A model generated the notes under the pieces. That model worked only from the letters and a program-made list of their open reading frames with translations, was not told the DNA's origin and did no database searches. Positions 1-5,666 of a DNA stretch of 5,678 nucleotides are shown one piece after another. The DNA is from Actinomycetota bacterium (GTDB taxonomy: Bacteria > Actinomycetota > Humimicrobiia > Humimicrobiales > Humimicrobiaceae): positions 1 through 5,678 of the forward strand of contig JAQUMQ010000106.1 of assembly GCA_028718045.1 (NCBI GenBank). The letters run 5' to 3'. A program made the translations under genes and the position numbers. Within the stretch, counting starts at the first letter, position 1, and each line of letters starts with the position of its first letter.

Positions 1-1211
1 CCGAAGAGATTCCGGTTAAGGTCGTTGTCGAAAAAGAGAAAAAACAATACGCAGAAAAGGAAGTATATGAAGAAAGAATGAAGGGCATTCTTGATATACT
101 TGCAGATGGGTATGGTTTTTTAAGGACTAATGGCTATTTACCTGGAGCTAACGACATATATGTGTCGCAATCACAGATCAGAAAATTTCATTTAAGGCAA
201 GGCGACGAGGTCTATGGCGTAGTAAGACCTCCTAAAGACAACGAAAAGTATAATGCGTTGCTGAGGATAGAAAAAGTCGACGGCCAGGATCCTGAATCAA
301 TGAGAAGAAGAATTCCATTTGAAGCACTTACCCCCATTTATCCCATGCAAAGGCTAAGACTGGAAACCCCCGGCAGCGGAATAACAGCCAGGGTAATAGA
401 TTTGGTGGCACCGATAGGAAAAGGTCAAAGAGGGCTTATAGTATCGCCTCCCAAAGCAGGCAAAACTACCATTTTGAAAGATCTTGCAAACAGTATAGCA
501 ACAAATAACCCCGAGGTTTACATCATGGTATTGCTTGTTGACGAGCGACCCGAAGAGGTAACTGATATGGAAAGATCTGTAAGAGGTGAGGTCATAAGTT
601 CTACTTTTGATCAACCTTCAGATAATCATATCCAGGTTTCCGAACTGGTTCTTGAAAGAGCGAAGAGGCTTGTCGAACAAGGGAAAGATGTTTTAATACT
701 CTTGGATAGCATAACGAGGCTTGCAAGAGCGTATAACCTTTCCACTCCTGCCAGCGGACGAGTGTTATCCGGAGGCGTTGATTCCACGGCATTATTTCCT
801 CCAAAAAGATTTTTCGGAGCTGCACGTAATATAGAGCATGGGGGCAGTCTTACGATACTTGCAACAGCTTTGATCGATACCGGAAGCAGAATGGATGAAG
901 TTATTTTTGAAGAATTTAAGGGAACAGGTAACATGGAAATAAATTTGGATAGAAAACTGGCAGATAAGAGAATATTTCCTGCTATCGACATAACGCGTTC
1001 GGGTACCAGGAAAGAGGAACTTCTGATGAGCGAGGACGAAGCTAATCTTGTCTGGAGATTGAGACGAATTTTGCATGACAAGGAACCTGAGGTTGCTATC
1101 GAACAACTCATTGACTATATAAAGAAGACAAGAACCAACAAAGATTTTCTTAATATAATCAAGGCAAGCTTCAAAGGCGAAGGATCTCCTTTTAACTCCA
1201 GAAATATATGA
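1..1211 (+). CDS. rho: Transcription termination factor Rho, 5'-truncated by the window edge
   Basis: Rho is a hexameric RNA-dependent ATPase/helicase that loads on nascent RNA and stops transcription. The frame stays open from the first complete codon (base 3) through the ATG at 78, so that ATG is internal: E. coli Rho has about 55 more residues before this point, forming the N-terminal helical subdomain, and only a charged Lys/Glu-rich linker is visible here. Counting from the ATG at 78: the cold-shock-like RNA-binding fold spans about 1-75 with DGYGFLR at 10-16 and DIYVSQSQIRKF at 26-37; Walker A PPKAGKTT is 124-131; VDERPEE with catalytic Glu156 is 154-160; Walker B ends at Asp210 in LILLDSITR; the Q-loop region PASGRVLSGG is 224-233; R-loop Arg271 replaces the E. 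coli lysine; the arginine finger is Arg311 in RSGTRKEELL. Every key residue lines up with E. coli at a constant offset of 55, so the enzyme looks fully active. It ends in TGA; rpmE follows after 223 bases. Confidence 0.98.
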   Translation, partial: EEIPVKVVVEKEKKQYAEKEVYEERMKGILDILADGYGFLRTNGYLPGANDIYVSQSQIRKFHLRQGDEVYGVVRPPKDNEKYNALLRIEKVDGQDPESMRRRIPFEALTPIYPMQRLRLETPGSGITARVIDLVAPIGKGQRGLIVSPPKAGKTTILKDLANSIATNNPEVYIMVLLVDERPEEVTDMERSVRGEVISSTFDQPSDNHIQVSELVLERAKRLVEQGKDVLILLDSITRLARAYNLSTPASGRVLSGGVDSTALFPPKRFFGAARNIEHGGSLTILATALIDTGSRMDEVIFEEFKGTGNMEINLDRKLADKRIFPAIDITRSGTRKEELLMSEDEANLVWRLRRILHDKEPEVAIEQLIDYIKKTRTNKDFLNIIKASFKGEGSPFNSRNI

Positions 1212-1255
1212 ATTTAAATTTGGATAAATCAAACTTTTAAATATAAATGGATATA

Positions 1256-1284
1256 TTTACCCTTTTTGCTAATTATGGTAAAAT
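1256..1284 (+). promoter_or_regulatory. Candidate sigma-70 extended -10 promoter for rpmE operon
   Basis: A -35-like TTTACC (1256-1261) is followed after exactly 17 bases by TAAAAT (1279-1284, one mismatch to TATAAT). The -10 is preceded by TGG (1276-1278), giving the TGn of an extended -10 element. The predicted transcription start is near 1291, which would leave a leader of about 144 nt before rpmE. It is the best promoter match I found in the rho-rpmE gap. AT-rich DNA yields such matches by chance, so this remains a prediction. Confidence 0.5.
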
Positions 1285-1300
1285 CACATGTTTATTGATT

Positions 1301-1370
1301 AATAATTTTACATGAGAATCATTTTAAAACTGATCGTTTTGCAACTATGAAAACGACTGTAAAAATTATT
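1301..1370 (+). promoter_or_regulatory. Possible structured 5' leader of rpmE (long stem enclosing a hairpin)
   Basis: Bases 1301-1312 (AATAATTTTACA) can pair with 1358-1370 (TGTAAAAATTATT) over 12 base pairs, with only A1361 bulged. Inside this stem a second perfect 7-bp stem, TCGTTTT (1334-1340) with AAAACGA (1350-1356), closes a 9-nt loop and sits just inside the outer stem's 3' arm. The structure would begin about ten nucleotides after the predicted transcription start. Leader RNAs that sense their own ribosomal protein are known for many r-protein operons, and rpmE-associated leader motifs have been reported in several bacterial groups. I do not recognise this one as a known family. The outer stem is almost entirely A-U, so chance pairing is a real alternative. 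Confidence 0.35.
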
Positions 1371-1382
1371 TTATGATCATTG

Positions 1383-1398
1383 CGTAATTTTAATTACG
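1383..1398 (+). repeat. Inverted repeat CGTAATT-TT-AATTACG before rpmE
   Basis: A perfect 7-bp inverted repeat with a 2-base centre lies 36 bases upstream of the rpmE start, and just upstream of its Shine-Dalgarno site. In RNA it could form a short hairpin. In DNA the half-sites CGTAAT and ATTACG equal those of the Bacillus-type Zur operator (TCGTAATNATTACGA), but here 4 bases separate them rather than 1. The repeat itself is directly seen; any regulatory role is inference. Confidence 0.45.
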
Positions 1399-1420
1399 TA
1401 AACGAAAAATATTTCATTAA

Positions 1421-1426
1421 GAGAGG
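1421..1426 (+). promoter_or_regulatory. Shine-Dalgarno site of rpmE
   Basis: GAGAGG lies 8 bases before the ATG at 1435 and is one of the clearest ribosome binding sites in the window. It fixes the rpmE start, which also matches the usual L31 N-terminus. Confidence 0.8.
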
Positions 1427-1434
1427 CTAAATAA

Positions 1435-1656
1435 ATGAAAAAAGAAGGACATCCAAAATATTTTGTATGTGATGTTACGTGCTCGTGCGGAAACACATGG
1501 ACTACAAAATCAACGAAGAAGGAATTGAAAATTGACATTTGCTCGTCTTGCCACCCGTTTTATACAGGAAAACAAAAATTAATCGACAGCGGTGGTAGGG
1601 TTGACAGATTTAAAAAGATGATGAAAAAAGTAAAAACTAACTCCAGTTCCAAATAA
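1435..1656 (+). CDS. rpmE: 50S ribosomal protein L31, zinc-binding (C+) form
   Basis: L31 is a small protein of the large ribosomal subunit that contributes to the bridge with the 30S head. The 73-residue length is normal for the family (E. coli 70). The product starts MKKEGHPKY, like other L31 proteins, and ends with a Lys/Ser-rich tail. The zinc-knuckle cysteines are all present: Cys16 and Cys18 in CSCG, and Cys36 and Cys39 in CSSCHPF. This marks the C+ form, not the zinc-independent paralogue that Zur-type regulators usually induce. An additional Cys12 is not one of the standard ligands. The signatures CHPFYTGKQK (39-48) and GGRVDRF (53-59) are intact. It is the first gene of a tight cluster: its TAA is followed after 5 bases by the DUF1385 gene. 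A promoter candidate and possible folded leader lie upstream, so it probably has transcription of its own beyond readthrough from rho. Confidence 0.97.
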   Translation: MKKEGHPKYFVCDVTCSCGNTWTTKSTKKELKIDICSSCHPFYTGKQKLIDSGGRVDRFKKMMKKVKTNSSSK

Positions 1657-1661
1657 TTTTA

Positions 1662-2615
1662 ATGCTTGAAGTTAATAGAAATATTAATAATAGGGATAAC
1701 GACACCTATAAAAAAAAATATTGCAATATCGGAGGCCAGGCAGTCATCGAAGGAGTAATGATGAGGAGCAGAAATTTCTGGTCTCTTTCGGTGAGGAAAC
1801 CTGACAAAACGATTTCCACGAATGTTTATGCCATTCAACCGATTTCAAACAAATATAAATTCTTGGGCTGGCCTTTCATCAGGGGAACGGTCTCTCTCAT
1901 TGAAAGCTTGTCGATAGGATTCAAGGCATTAAGTTTTTCCGTTAACGAAGCAACAGATGAAGATATAAAATTTTCGAAAAAAGAGATGGCTATCTCGATT
2001 ATCATCGCGGTTTTATTTACGGTGGGCGTGTTTTTTGTCGCTCCCACACTGATAGGCAGAAGTTTTCAAGCATATTTTCCAAACTCATTTGTATATAATT
2101 TGCTCGAAGGTCTTATAAGAATAGCATTTTTTCTTGCATATATTTTGATTATTTCTTTGCTTAAGGATATAAGGAGATTGTTCCAATATCATGGAGCCGA
2201 GCATAAGACCATTTCAGCATTTGAAAATAATGATGAACTGATTCCCGAAAAAATAAGGAAATACCCCACTCTTCATATGAGATGCGGTACAAATTTTTTG
2301 CTCATAGTTATGATCGTTGCAATATTTGTATTTGCTTTACTGGGGAAGCCACCTATTTATTGGAGAATAATCTCAAGAATTGTGTTGATACCTGTAATTG
2401 CAGGGATTTCATATGAACTTCTTAAAATAGCGGGGAAATTTACGGATAATAAATTTGTTTATATATTGTTTTATCCCGGGCTTATTCTTCAAAAGATAAC
2501 GACAAGGCAACCAGACGATTCTCAAATCGAGGTTGCTGTGGAATCTTTCAAAAAGGTTCTTGAAGCGGAAAGCAACAAACAAGCCAAAGATTCAAAAGAG
2601 GGATGCACTAAATAA
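1662..2615 (+). CDS. DUF1385 (YqhQ-type) membrane protein
   Basis: This 317-residue protein belongs to the DUF1385 family, of which B. subtilis YqhQ (about 320 residues) is a member. The family is often described as a predicted metal-dependent enzyme, but its reaction is not established. Family marks visible here are GGQAVIEGVMMR at 24-35, HGAEHK at 177-182, HMRCGTNF at 205-212 and the C-terminal TRQPDDSQIEVA (281-292). The His, Glu and Cys of the two central motifs are plausible metal ligands. Hydrophobic stretches at roughly 109-131, 147-167, 211-229 and 236-252 suggest an inner-membrane protein with four membrane segments and HGAEHK placed just after the second. The ATG at 1662 is the only usual start codon before the first family motif. 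It has no Shine-Dalgarno site and lies 5 bases past the rpmE stop, so translation is probably coupled to rpmE. Its stop overlaps the prfA start in TAATG. Its role in a translation operon is unexplained. Confidence 0.93.
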   Translation: MLEVNRNINNRDNDTYKKKYCNIGGQAVIEGVMMRSRNFWSLSVRKPDKTISTNVYAIQPISNKYKFLGWPFIRGTVSLIESLSIGFKALSFSVNEATDEDIKFSKKEMAISIIIAVLFTVGVFFVAPTLIGRSFQAYFPNSFVYNLLEGLIRIAFFLAYILIISLLKDIRRLFQYHGAEHKTISAFENNDELIPEKIRKYPTLHMRCGTNFLLIVMIVAIFVFALLGKPPIYWRIISRIVLIPVIAGISYELLKIAGKFTDNKFVYILFYPGLILQKITTRQPDDSQIEVAVESFKKVLEAESNKQAKDSKEGCTK

Positions 2616-3703
2616 TGGCAGAATTTGAAATACTTAAAAAAATAAAAACATATGAAGACAACTATGAGAATCTGATGAAAAAAATGGCCGATGCAGGCAA
2701 GTGCAACGATGTCGAAACAATAAAGGAATGCGGGAAAAAGATTGCGGATCTCGATGAAGTAATAAGCCTTGCAAAAAAATACAGAATTCAACTTACTGCC
2801 ATAGAAGATGCAAAGGAAATGCTAAAAAGCGAAAAAGACGAAGAAATGCATGAATTTCTCAAGGAGGAAATGAGTAAAAGCATCGAAAAAAAGGAAATTC
2901 TTGAACATCAGATAAAATTATTTCTGACTCCCAAAGATCCTAACGATAATAAAAATATTCTTGTCGAAATCCGGGCAGGGGCCGGTGGGGACGAAGCTTC
3001 CCTTTTTGCAGGCGAGCTTTATCGAATGTATACAAGATATGCTGAAAGCAATAAGTGGCAGCATAAAGTATTGAGTTCAAGCCCTCAAGGCATAGGCGGT
3101 TTTAAAGAGATTATATTTGAAATAAACGGCAAAGGTGTTTATGGAATGATGAAATATGAGTCAGGCGTTCATCGTGTTCAAAGAGTTCCTATCACAGAAT
3201 CAAGCGGTAGAATACACACCTCGACCGTAACGGTTGCCGTTCTTCCCGAAGCCGAGGATATTGATATTCATATAGATCCTAACCAGTTAAGAATAGACGT
3301 GTTCAGATCAAGTGGTCCGGGAGGGCAGTCCGTAAATACCACAGATTCTGCCGTCAGGATTACCCATATTCCTACGGGGATAATCATATCATGCCAGGAT
3401 GAAAAATCTCAGCTGCAGAATAAAGAAAGAGCACTTAAAATCTTGCGCGCAAGGCTTCTTGAAATCGAGCAGCAAAAACAGTTGGATGCGGAAACCAAAG
3501 AAAGAAGGTCTCAAATCGGAACGGGTGACAGGAGCGAGAGAATAAGGACATACAATTTCCCCCAAAGCAGGCTTACGGACCATAGAATCAATTTTACGAC
3601 TCATAGGCTCGATGAAATTCTTGAAGGCGATATGGATGAAATCGTGGATGCTTTAAAACGCGAAGACGAAGAGAAAAAATTAGACCGGATAGGGATTATA
3701 TAA
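2615..3703 (+). CDS. prfA: Peptide chain release factor 1 (RF1)
   Basis: RF1 recognises UAA and UAG in the ribosomal A site and triggers peptidyl-tRNA hydrolysis. The 362 residues match the family length (E. coli 360). An N-terminal helical region (about 1-105) is followed by the central domain with RAGAGGDEA (120-128). The codon-recognition motif is Pro192-Ile193-Thr194 in HRVQRVPITESSGRIH: a PxT tripeptide, which identifies RF1 rather than RF2 (SPF), although the middle residue is more often Ala or Val. The catalytic GGQ is 236-238 in SSGPGGQSVNTTDSAV, with Gln238 the expected PrmC methylation target. The C-terminal signature IRTYNFPQSRLTDHRI (310-325) is intact, so no truncation or frameshift is seen. 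The ATG overlaps the DUF1385 stop by one base. A Shine-Dalgarno-like AAAAGAGGG at 2594-2602 lies inside that gene's end with a rather long 12-base gap. prmC, its modifying enzyme, is next. Confidence 0.98.
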   Translation: MAEFEILKKIKTYEDNYENLMKKMADAGKCNDVETIKECGKKIADLDEVISLAKKYRIQLTAIEDAKEMLKSEKDEEMHEFLKEEMSKSIEKKEILEHQIKLFLTPKDPNDNKNILVEIRAGAGGDEASLFAGELYRMYTRYAESNKWQHKVLSSSPQGIGGFKEIIFEINGKGVYGMMKYESGVHRVQRVPITESSGRIHTSTVTVAVLPEAEDIDIHIDPNQLRIDVFRSSGPGGQSVNTTDSAVRITHIPTGIIISCQDEKSQLQNKERALKILRARLLEIEQQKQLDAETKERRSQIGTGDRSERIRTYNFPQSRLTDHRINFTTHRLDEILEGDMDEIVDALKREDEEKKLDRIGII

Positions 3704-3738
3704 GTTTGCTTATATTATATGCATGCACTATCTAAGAG

Positions 3739-3767
3739 TTGCGTTTAATCTTTTTTAGTATTTAAAT
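3739..3767 (+). promoter_or_regulatory. Weak promoter candidate before prmC
   Basis: In the 127-base prfA-prmC spacer, TTGCGT (3739-3744) is followed after 17 bases by TTAAAT (3762-3767). These match the -35 and -10 consensus at 3 of 6 and 4 of 6 positions. A second equally weak pair is TTGGAT (3779-3784) with TTAAAT (3802-3807), also 17 bases apart. Neither is convincing in such AT-rich DNA. prmC may simply be read through from prfA, since I see no terminator in the spacer. Confidence 0.2.
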
Positions 3768-3814
3768 ATTTAAGCCCTTGGATCTTTCTATATCTTTATT
3801 ATTAAATTTTCTTA

Positions 3815-3820
3815 ACGGAG
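3815..3820 (+). promoter_or_regulatory. Shine-Dalgarno site supporting the TTG start of prmC
   Basis: ACGGAG ends 10 bases before TTG at 3831. An in-frame TAA at 3828-3830 sits immediately before that TTG, so no longer start is possible. The first in-frame ATG is codon 44, inside the conserved N-terminal domain. Site and frame together decide the TTG start. Confidence 0.65.
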
Positions 3821-3830
3821 TTTAAAATAA

Positions 3831-4799
3831 TTGCATAAACAAACATGGAACGTTAATAAACTTCTGGATTGGGCAATAAATTATTTTAAAACCAAGAATA
3901 TTCCGAACCCAAGACTTTCTGCCGAACTTTTACTTTCCGCTGTCCTGAATTTGTCCAGGATGGAACTTTATCTTAAATATAATTATGAATTAAATGATTC
4001 GCAATTAAAAAAATACAAAGCATTTATTTTGCGAAGACTTGAGAATGAGCCGATTCAATACATTACAAACGAAGCTTATTTCAGAAAAATAAAATTATAT
4101 GTCGATAAAAATGTCTTAATCCCGCGCCCCGAAACGGAACTTCTTGTCGAAAAAGCAAAGCGCACAATGATGGAAATGACCGGTATGGATATGAAAGTCG
4201 GCGATAAAAGCAGCAAACCTTTGAATATTCTTGAGGTAGGCAGCGGCAGCGGAGCTGTTGCGATAAGTCTTTTGTACGAGACACAGCCGGAGAAAGGTTG
4301 TCTGCCGCCAATAAAAATTATTGCAACGGAAATAAGTAAAAGCGCATCGGAAATCACATATAAAAATGCTGCTGCGATTTTGGACAAGGATAAGCTGGGC
4401 TGTTTGCGAATCGTAAATTGCGATGTAATTCCGGAAAAAGACGATGAGTTTGCAAACGACTTTAAAGACAATATCGATATTGTGATTTCAAATCCTCCGT
4501 ATATAAAGACAGAAGACTTTGATAATCTTGAAAAAGAAATAAAGGATTTTGAACCAAAAGAGGCTCTTGTGGCAGGCAAGACCGGAACGGAATCCTATGC
4601 AAGGATAATAAGTAAAGTTAAACCTTATATAAATAAAAGCAAAGTTTTTTTTCTGTTTGAAACTGATCCTAAAACTTACCGGAATCTTAAGGAGATAATT
4701 GAAAGTGAATTCAGGAATCCTAAAGTAACGATTGATAAAGATTATAATGATTTGGAAAGAATTTTGATTGCCGAAGTCGTCGATGCTGATTTTTTTTGA
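3831..4799 (+). CDS. prmC: Release factor glutamine methyltransferase PrmC (HemK)
   Basis: PrmC uses S-adenosylmethionine to N5-methylate the glutamine of the release-factor GGQ motif, which raises termination efficiency; its substrate RF1 is encoded just upstream. An N-terminal helical substrate-recognition domain (about 1-75) is followed by a Rossmann methyltransferase domain. LIPRPETELLVE is at 96-107, SAM motif I EVGSGSG at 135-141, an acidic motif II residue in IIATEIS at Glu167, and the catalytic NPPY at 221-224 in VISNPPYIK. FEPKEALVAGKTG is at 240-252. Translation starts at TTG (see the Shine-Dalgarno entry). At 322 residues it is longer than usual (E. coli 277): extra sequence is visible around 111-130 (Met-rich), 150-161 and 198-212, all between core elements, so the fold should survive. 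The usual EIGxxQ strand motif reads FETDPKT at 276-282, which keeps the Glu but loses the Gly and Gln. The gene ends in a run of eight T leading into TGA. Confidence 0.95.
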   Translation: MHKQTWNVNKLLDWAINYFKTKNIPNPRLSAELLLSAVLNLSRMELYLKYNYELNDSQLKKYKAFILRRLENEPIQYITNEAYFRKIKLYVDKNVLIPRPETELLVEKAKRTMMEMTGMDMKVGDKSSKPLNILEVGSGSGAVAISLLYETQPEKGCLPPIKIIATEISKSASEITYKNAAAILDKDKLGCLRIVNCDVIPEKDDEFANDFKDNIDIVISNPPYIKTEDFDNLEKEIKDFEPKEALVAGKTGTESYARIISKVKPYINKSKVFFLFETDPKTYRNLKEIIESEFRNPKVTIDKDYNDLERILIAEVVDADFF

Positions 4800-4851
4800 T
4801 TTACGGAAATCGGTTTCGTTATGCTGTTTAATATTTTGTTATTGACTTTAC

Positions 4852-4874
4852 GCAAGCTTGCCTTCGGTTTTTTT
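4852..4874 (+). terminator. Weak terminator-like element after prmC
   Basis: The palindrome GCAAGCTTGC (4852-4861) followed by CTTCGG and a run of T to 4874 looks like a terminator by its GC-then-T layout. Pairing is poor, however: the palindrome has no loop, and the alternative AAG/CUU stem has only three base pairs. It may be a pause or weak termination site at the end of the prfA-prmC transcript. I rate it low because no stable stem abuts the T-run. Confidence 0.2.
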
Positions 4875-4905
4875 ATGAATTTTTTTTAAGTATTAACTTT
4901 ATAAT
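4875..4905 (+). promoter_or_regulatory. Promoter candidate for the TsaC-like gene
   Basis: A perfect TATAAT at 4900-4905 lies 45 bases before the ATG at 4951, placing a transcription start near 4912. The best -35 is only ATGAAT (4875-4880) at a long 19-base spacing, and there is no TGn extension. The T-rich stretch between the elements could help opening. The rest of the 151-base spacer is AT-rich with no recognisable gene. Confidence 0.35.
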
Positions 4906-4950
4906 ATAAAAAAATTATTATTTTACATAAAAAACGGATAGTTCTAATAT

Positions 4951-5610
4951 ATGGATGCAAATGACATACAAACAAGGCAAAAGATAATCAGGTTTGGGGA
5001 CAAAATTGATGAGATTGCCAAACTTATCAGAAAAGGCGGCGTCATCATACTGCCTGCGAAAACTATTTATGGTTTAAGCTGCAGGTTCGACAGGCAAGAA
5101 TCTTTGAAAAGAATATATGGTATAAAGAGCAGAAAAAAAAGTATTTCATTTATCGTTTTAATTTCAAAACTGGAAGAATTAAACAATCTGACTTCAAGCA
5201 TAAATAAAAATACCATGAAACTAATAAAATGCTATTGGGATAAAGAGGAACCCGATCCCTTAACGATGATATTTAAAAAAAATTCGAATATTCCGGATTA
5301 TATCACATGCGGGAAAGATACTATTGCGGTAAGAAGAGCGGAGTTTAAGTTTGTAAGAGACATTATTGACGCTTCGCATCCCATAATATCCACGAGCGCC
5401 ACTCTCTCAGGTACGGAAACCAATCCAATGTATTTGAGTGATATTTCTGAAGAAATCCTGAAAAAAGTTGACCTTATGGTGGATATGGGGGAAAAGCTCT
5501 TGGGAATCGAGTCTACTATTATAGACACCAGCGGCAGCGATATCAAGTTGTTAAGAGAAGGTGCCGTAAACTTTAATGACATATTGCAAAAATTACAAAT
5601 AAAAATATAA
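4951..5610 (+). CDS. Divergent TsaC/Sua5/YrdC-family protein (probable threonylcarbamoyl-AMP synthase)
   Basis: Family members make threonylcarbamoyl-AMP from threonine, bicarbonate and ATP, the first step of tRNA t6A37 synthesis. The 219 residues equal a single YrdC domain, without the extra C-terminal Sua5 domain. The order of landmarks is typical: LIRKGGVIILPAKTIYGLSC (25-44, usually PTDTVYGL), RIYGIKSRKKS (54-64, usually IKgRp), YWDKEEPDPLTMIF (95-108, usually WPGPLT), DTIAVRRAEF (123-132), STSATLSG (147-154, usually SAN.SG), ESTIID (187-192) and LREGAV (201-206). Thr38, Tyr40, the Lys/Arg pair of IKSRK, the STSA serines and Arg202 are kept. The usual PTD is PAK, PGP is EPDP and SAN is SAT. 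The ATG has only a weak CGGA 12 bases upstream; no other usual start fits better. sua5 genes often sit beside prfA-prmC, which supports a t6A role. A YciO-like paralogue with another substrate remains possible, so no symbol is given. Confidence 0.85.
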   Translation: MDANDIQTRQKIIRFGDKIDEIAKLIRKGGVIILPAKTIYGLSCRFDRQESLKRIYGIKSRKKSISFIVLISKLEELNNLTSSINKNTMKLIKCYWDKEEPDPLTMIFKKNSNIPDYITCGKDTIAVRRAEFKFVRDIIDASHPIISTSATLSGTETNPMYLSDISEEILKKVDLMVDMGEKLLGIESTIIDTSGSDIKLLREGAVNFNDILQKLQIKI

Positions 5611-5652
5611 TAAATTTCATTTGTTTTTTTAATTTTTACTTATTTTCTTAAG

Positions 5653-5658
5653 AAAGGA
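5653..5658 (+). promoter_or_regulatory. Shine-Dalgarno site of the gene at the right edge
   Basis: AAAGGA is a strong ribosome binding site. It ends 8 bases before GTG at 5667. The in-frame ATG at 5658 overlaps its last base and so is too close to be served by it. The site therefore favours the GTG start. Confidence 0.55.
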
Positions 5659-5666
5659 TGTTTTTA

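Noticed and set aside
78..80. ATG taken as the start of rho
   Set aside because: The frame is open upstream to the window edge, and the ATG lies at the junction before the RNA-binding fold. The family has about 55 more residues here, so it is an internal codon.
626..1232. Long minus-strand reading frames opposite rho
   Set aside because: They lie opposite a strongly conserved gene, carry no recognisable motif and have no ribosome binding site. They are shadows of the rho coding bias.
1238..1267. Intrinsic terminator for rho: 8-bp stem 1238-1245 with 1252-1259 followed by a T-run
   Set aside because: The stem is entirely A-T, CCC separates it from the T-run, and it overlaps the -35 element of the promoter candidate. 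It is too weak to call.
3720..3727. TGCATGCA palindrome after prfA as a regulator site
   Set aside because: A single short palindrome with no partner copy and no link to a good promoter is expected by chance.
4076..4579. 167-codon minus-strand frame opposite prmC
   Set aside because: It is antisense to the conserved methyltransferase core, with low-complexity Ser/Ile/Phe content and no family resemblance.
4842..4847. TTGACT as a strong -35 box before the TsaC-like gene
   Set aside because: No -10-like hexamer occurs at 15-19 bases downstream; the region there is CTTCGGTTTTT.
4821..4889. Small hydrophobic ORF of 22 codons starting at ATG 4821
   Set aside because: It has no Shine-Dalgarno site and its hydrophobic content follows from T-rich codons in the spacer.
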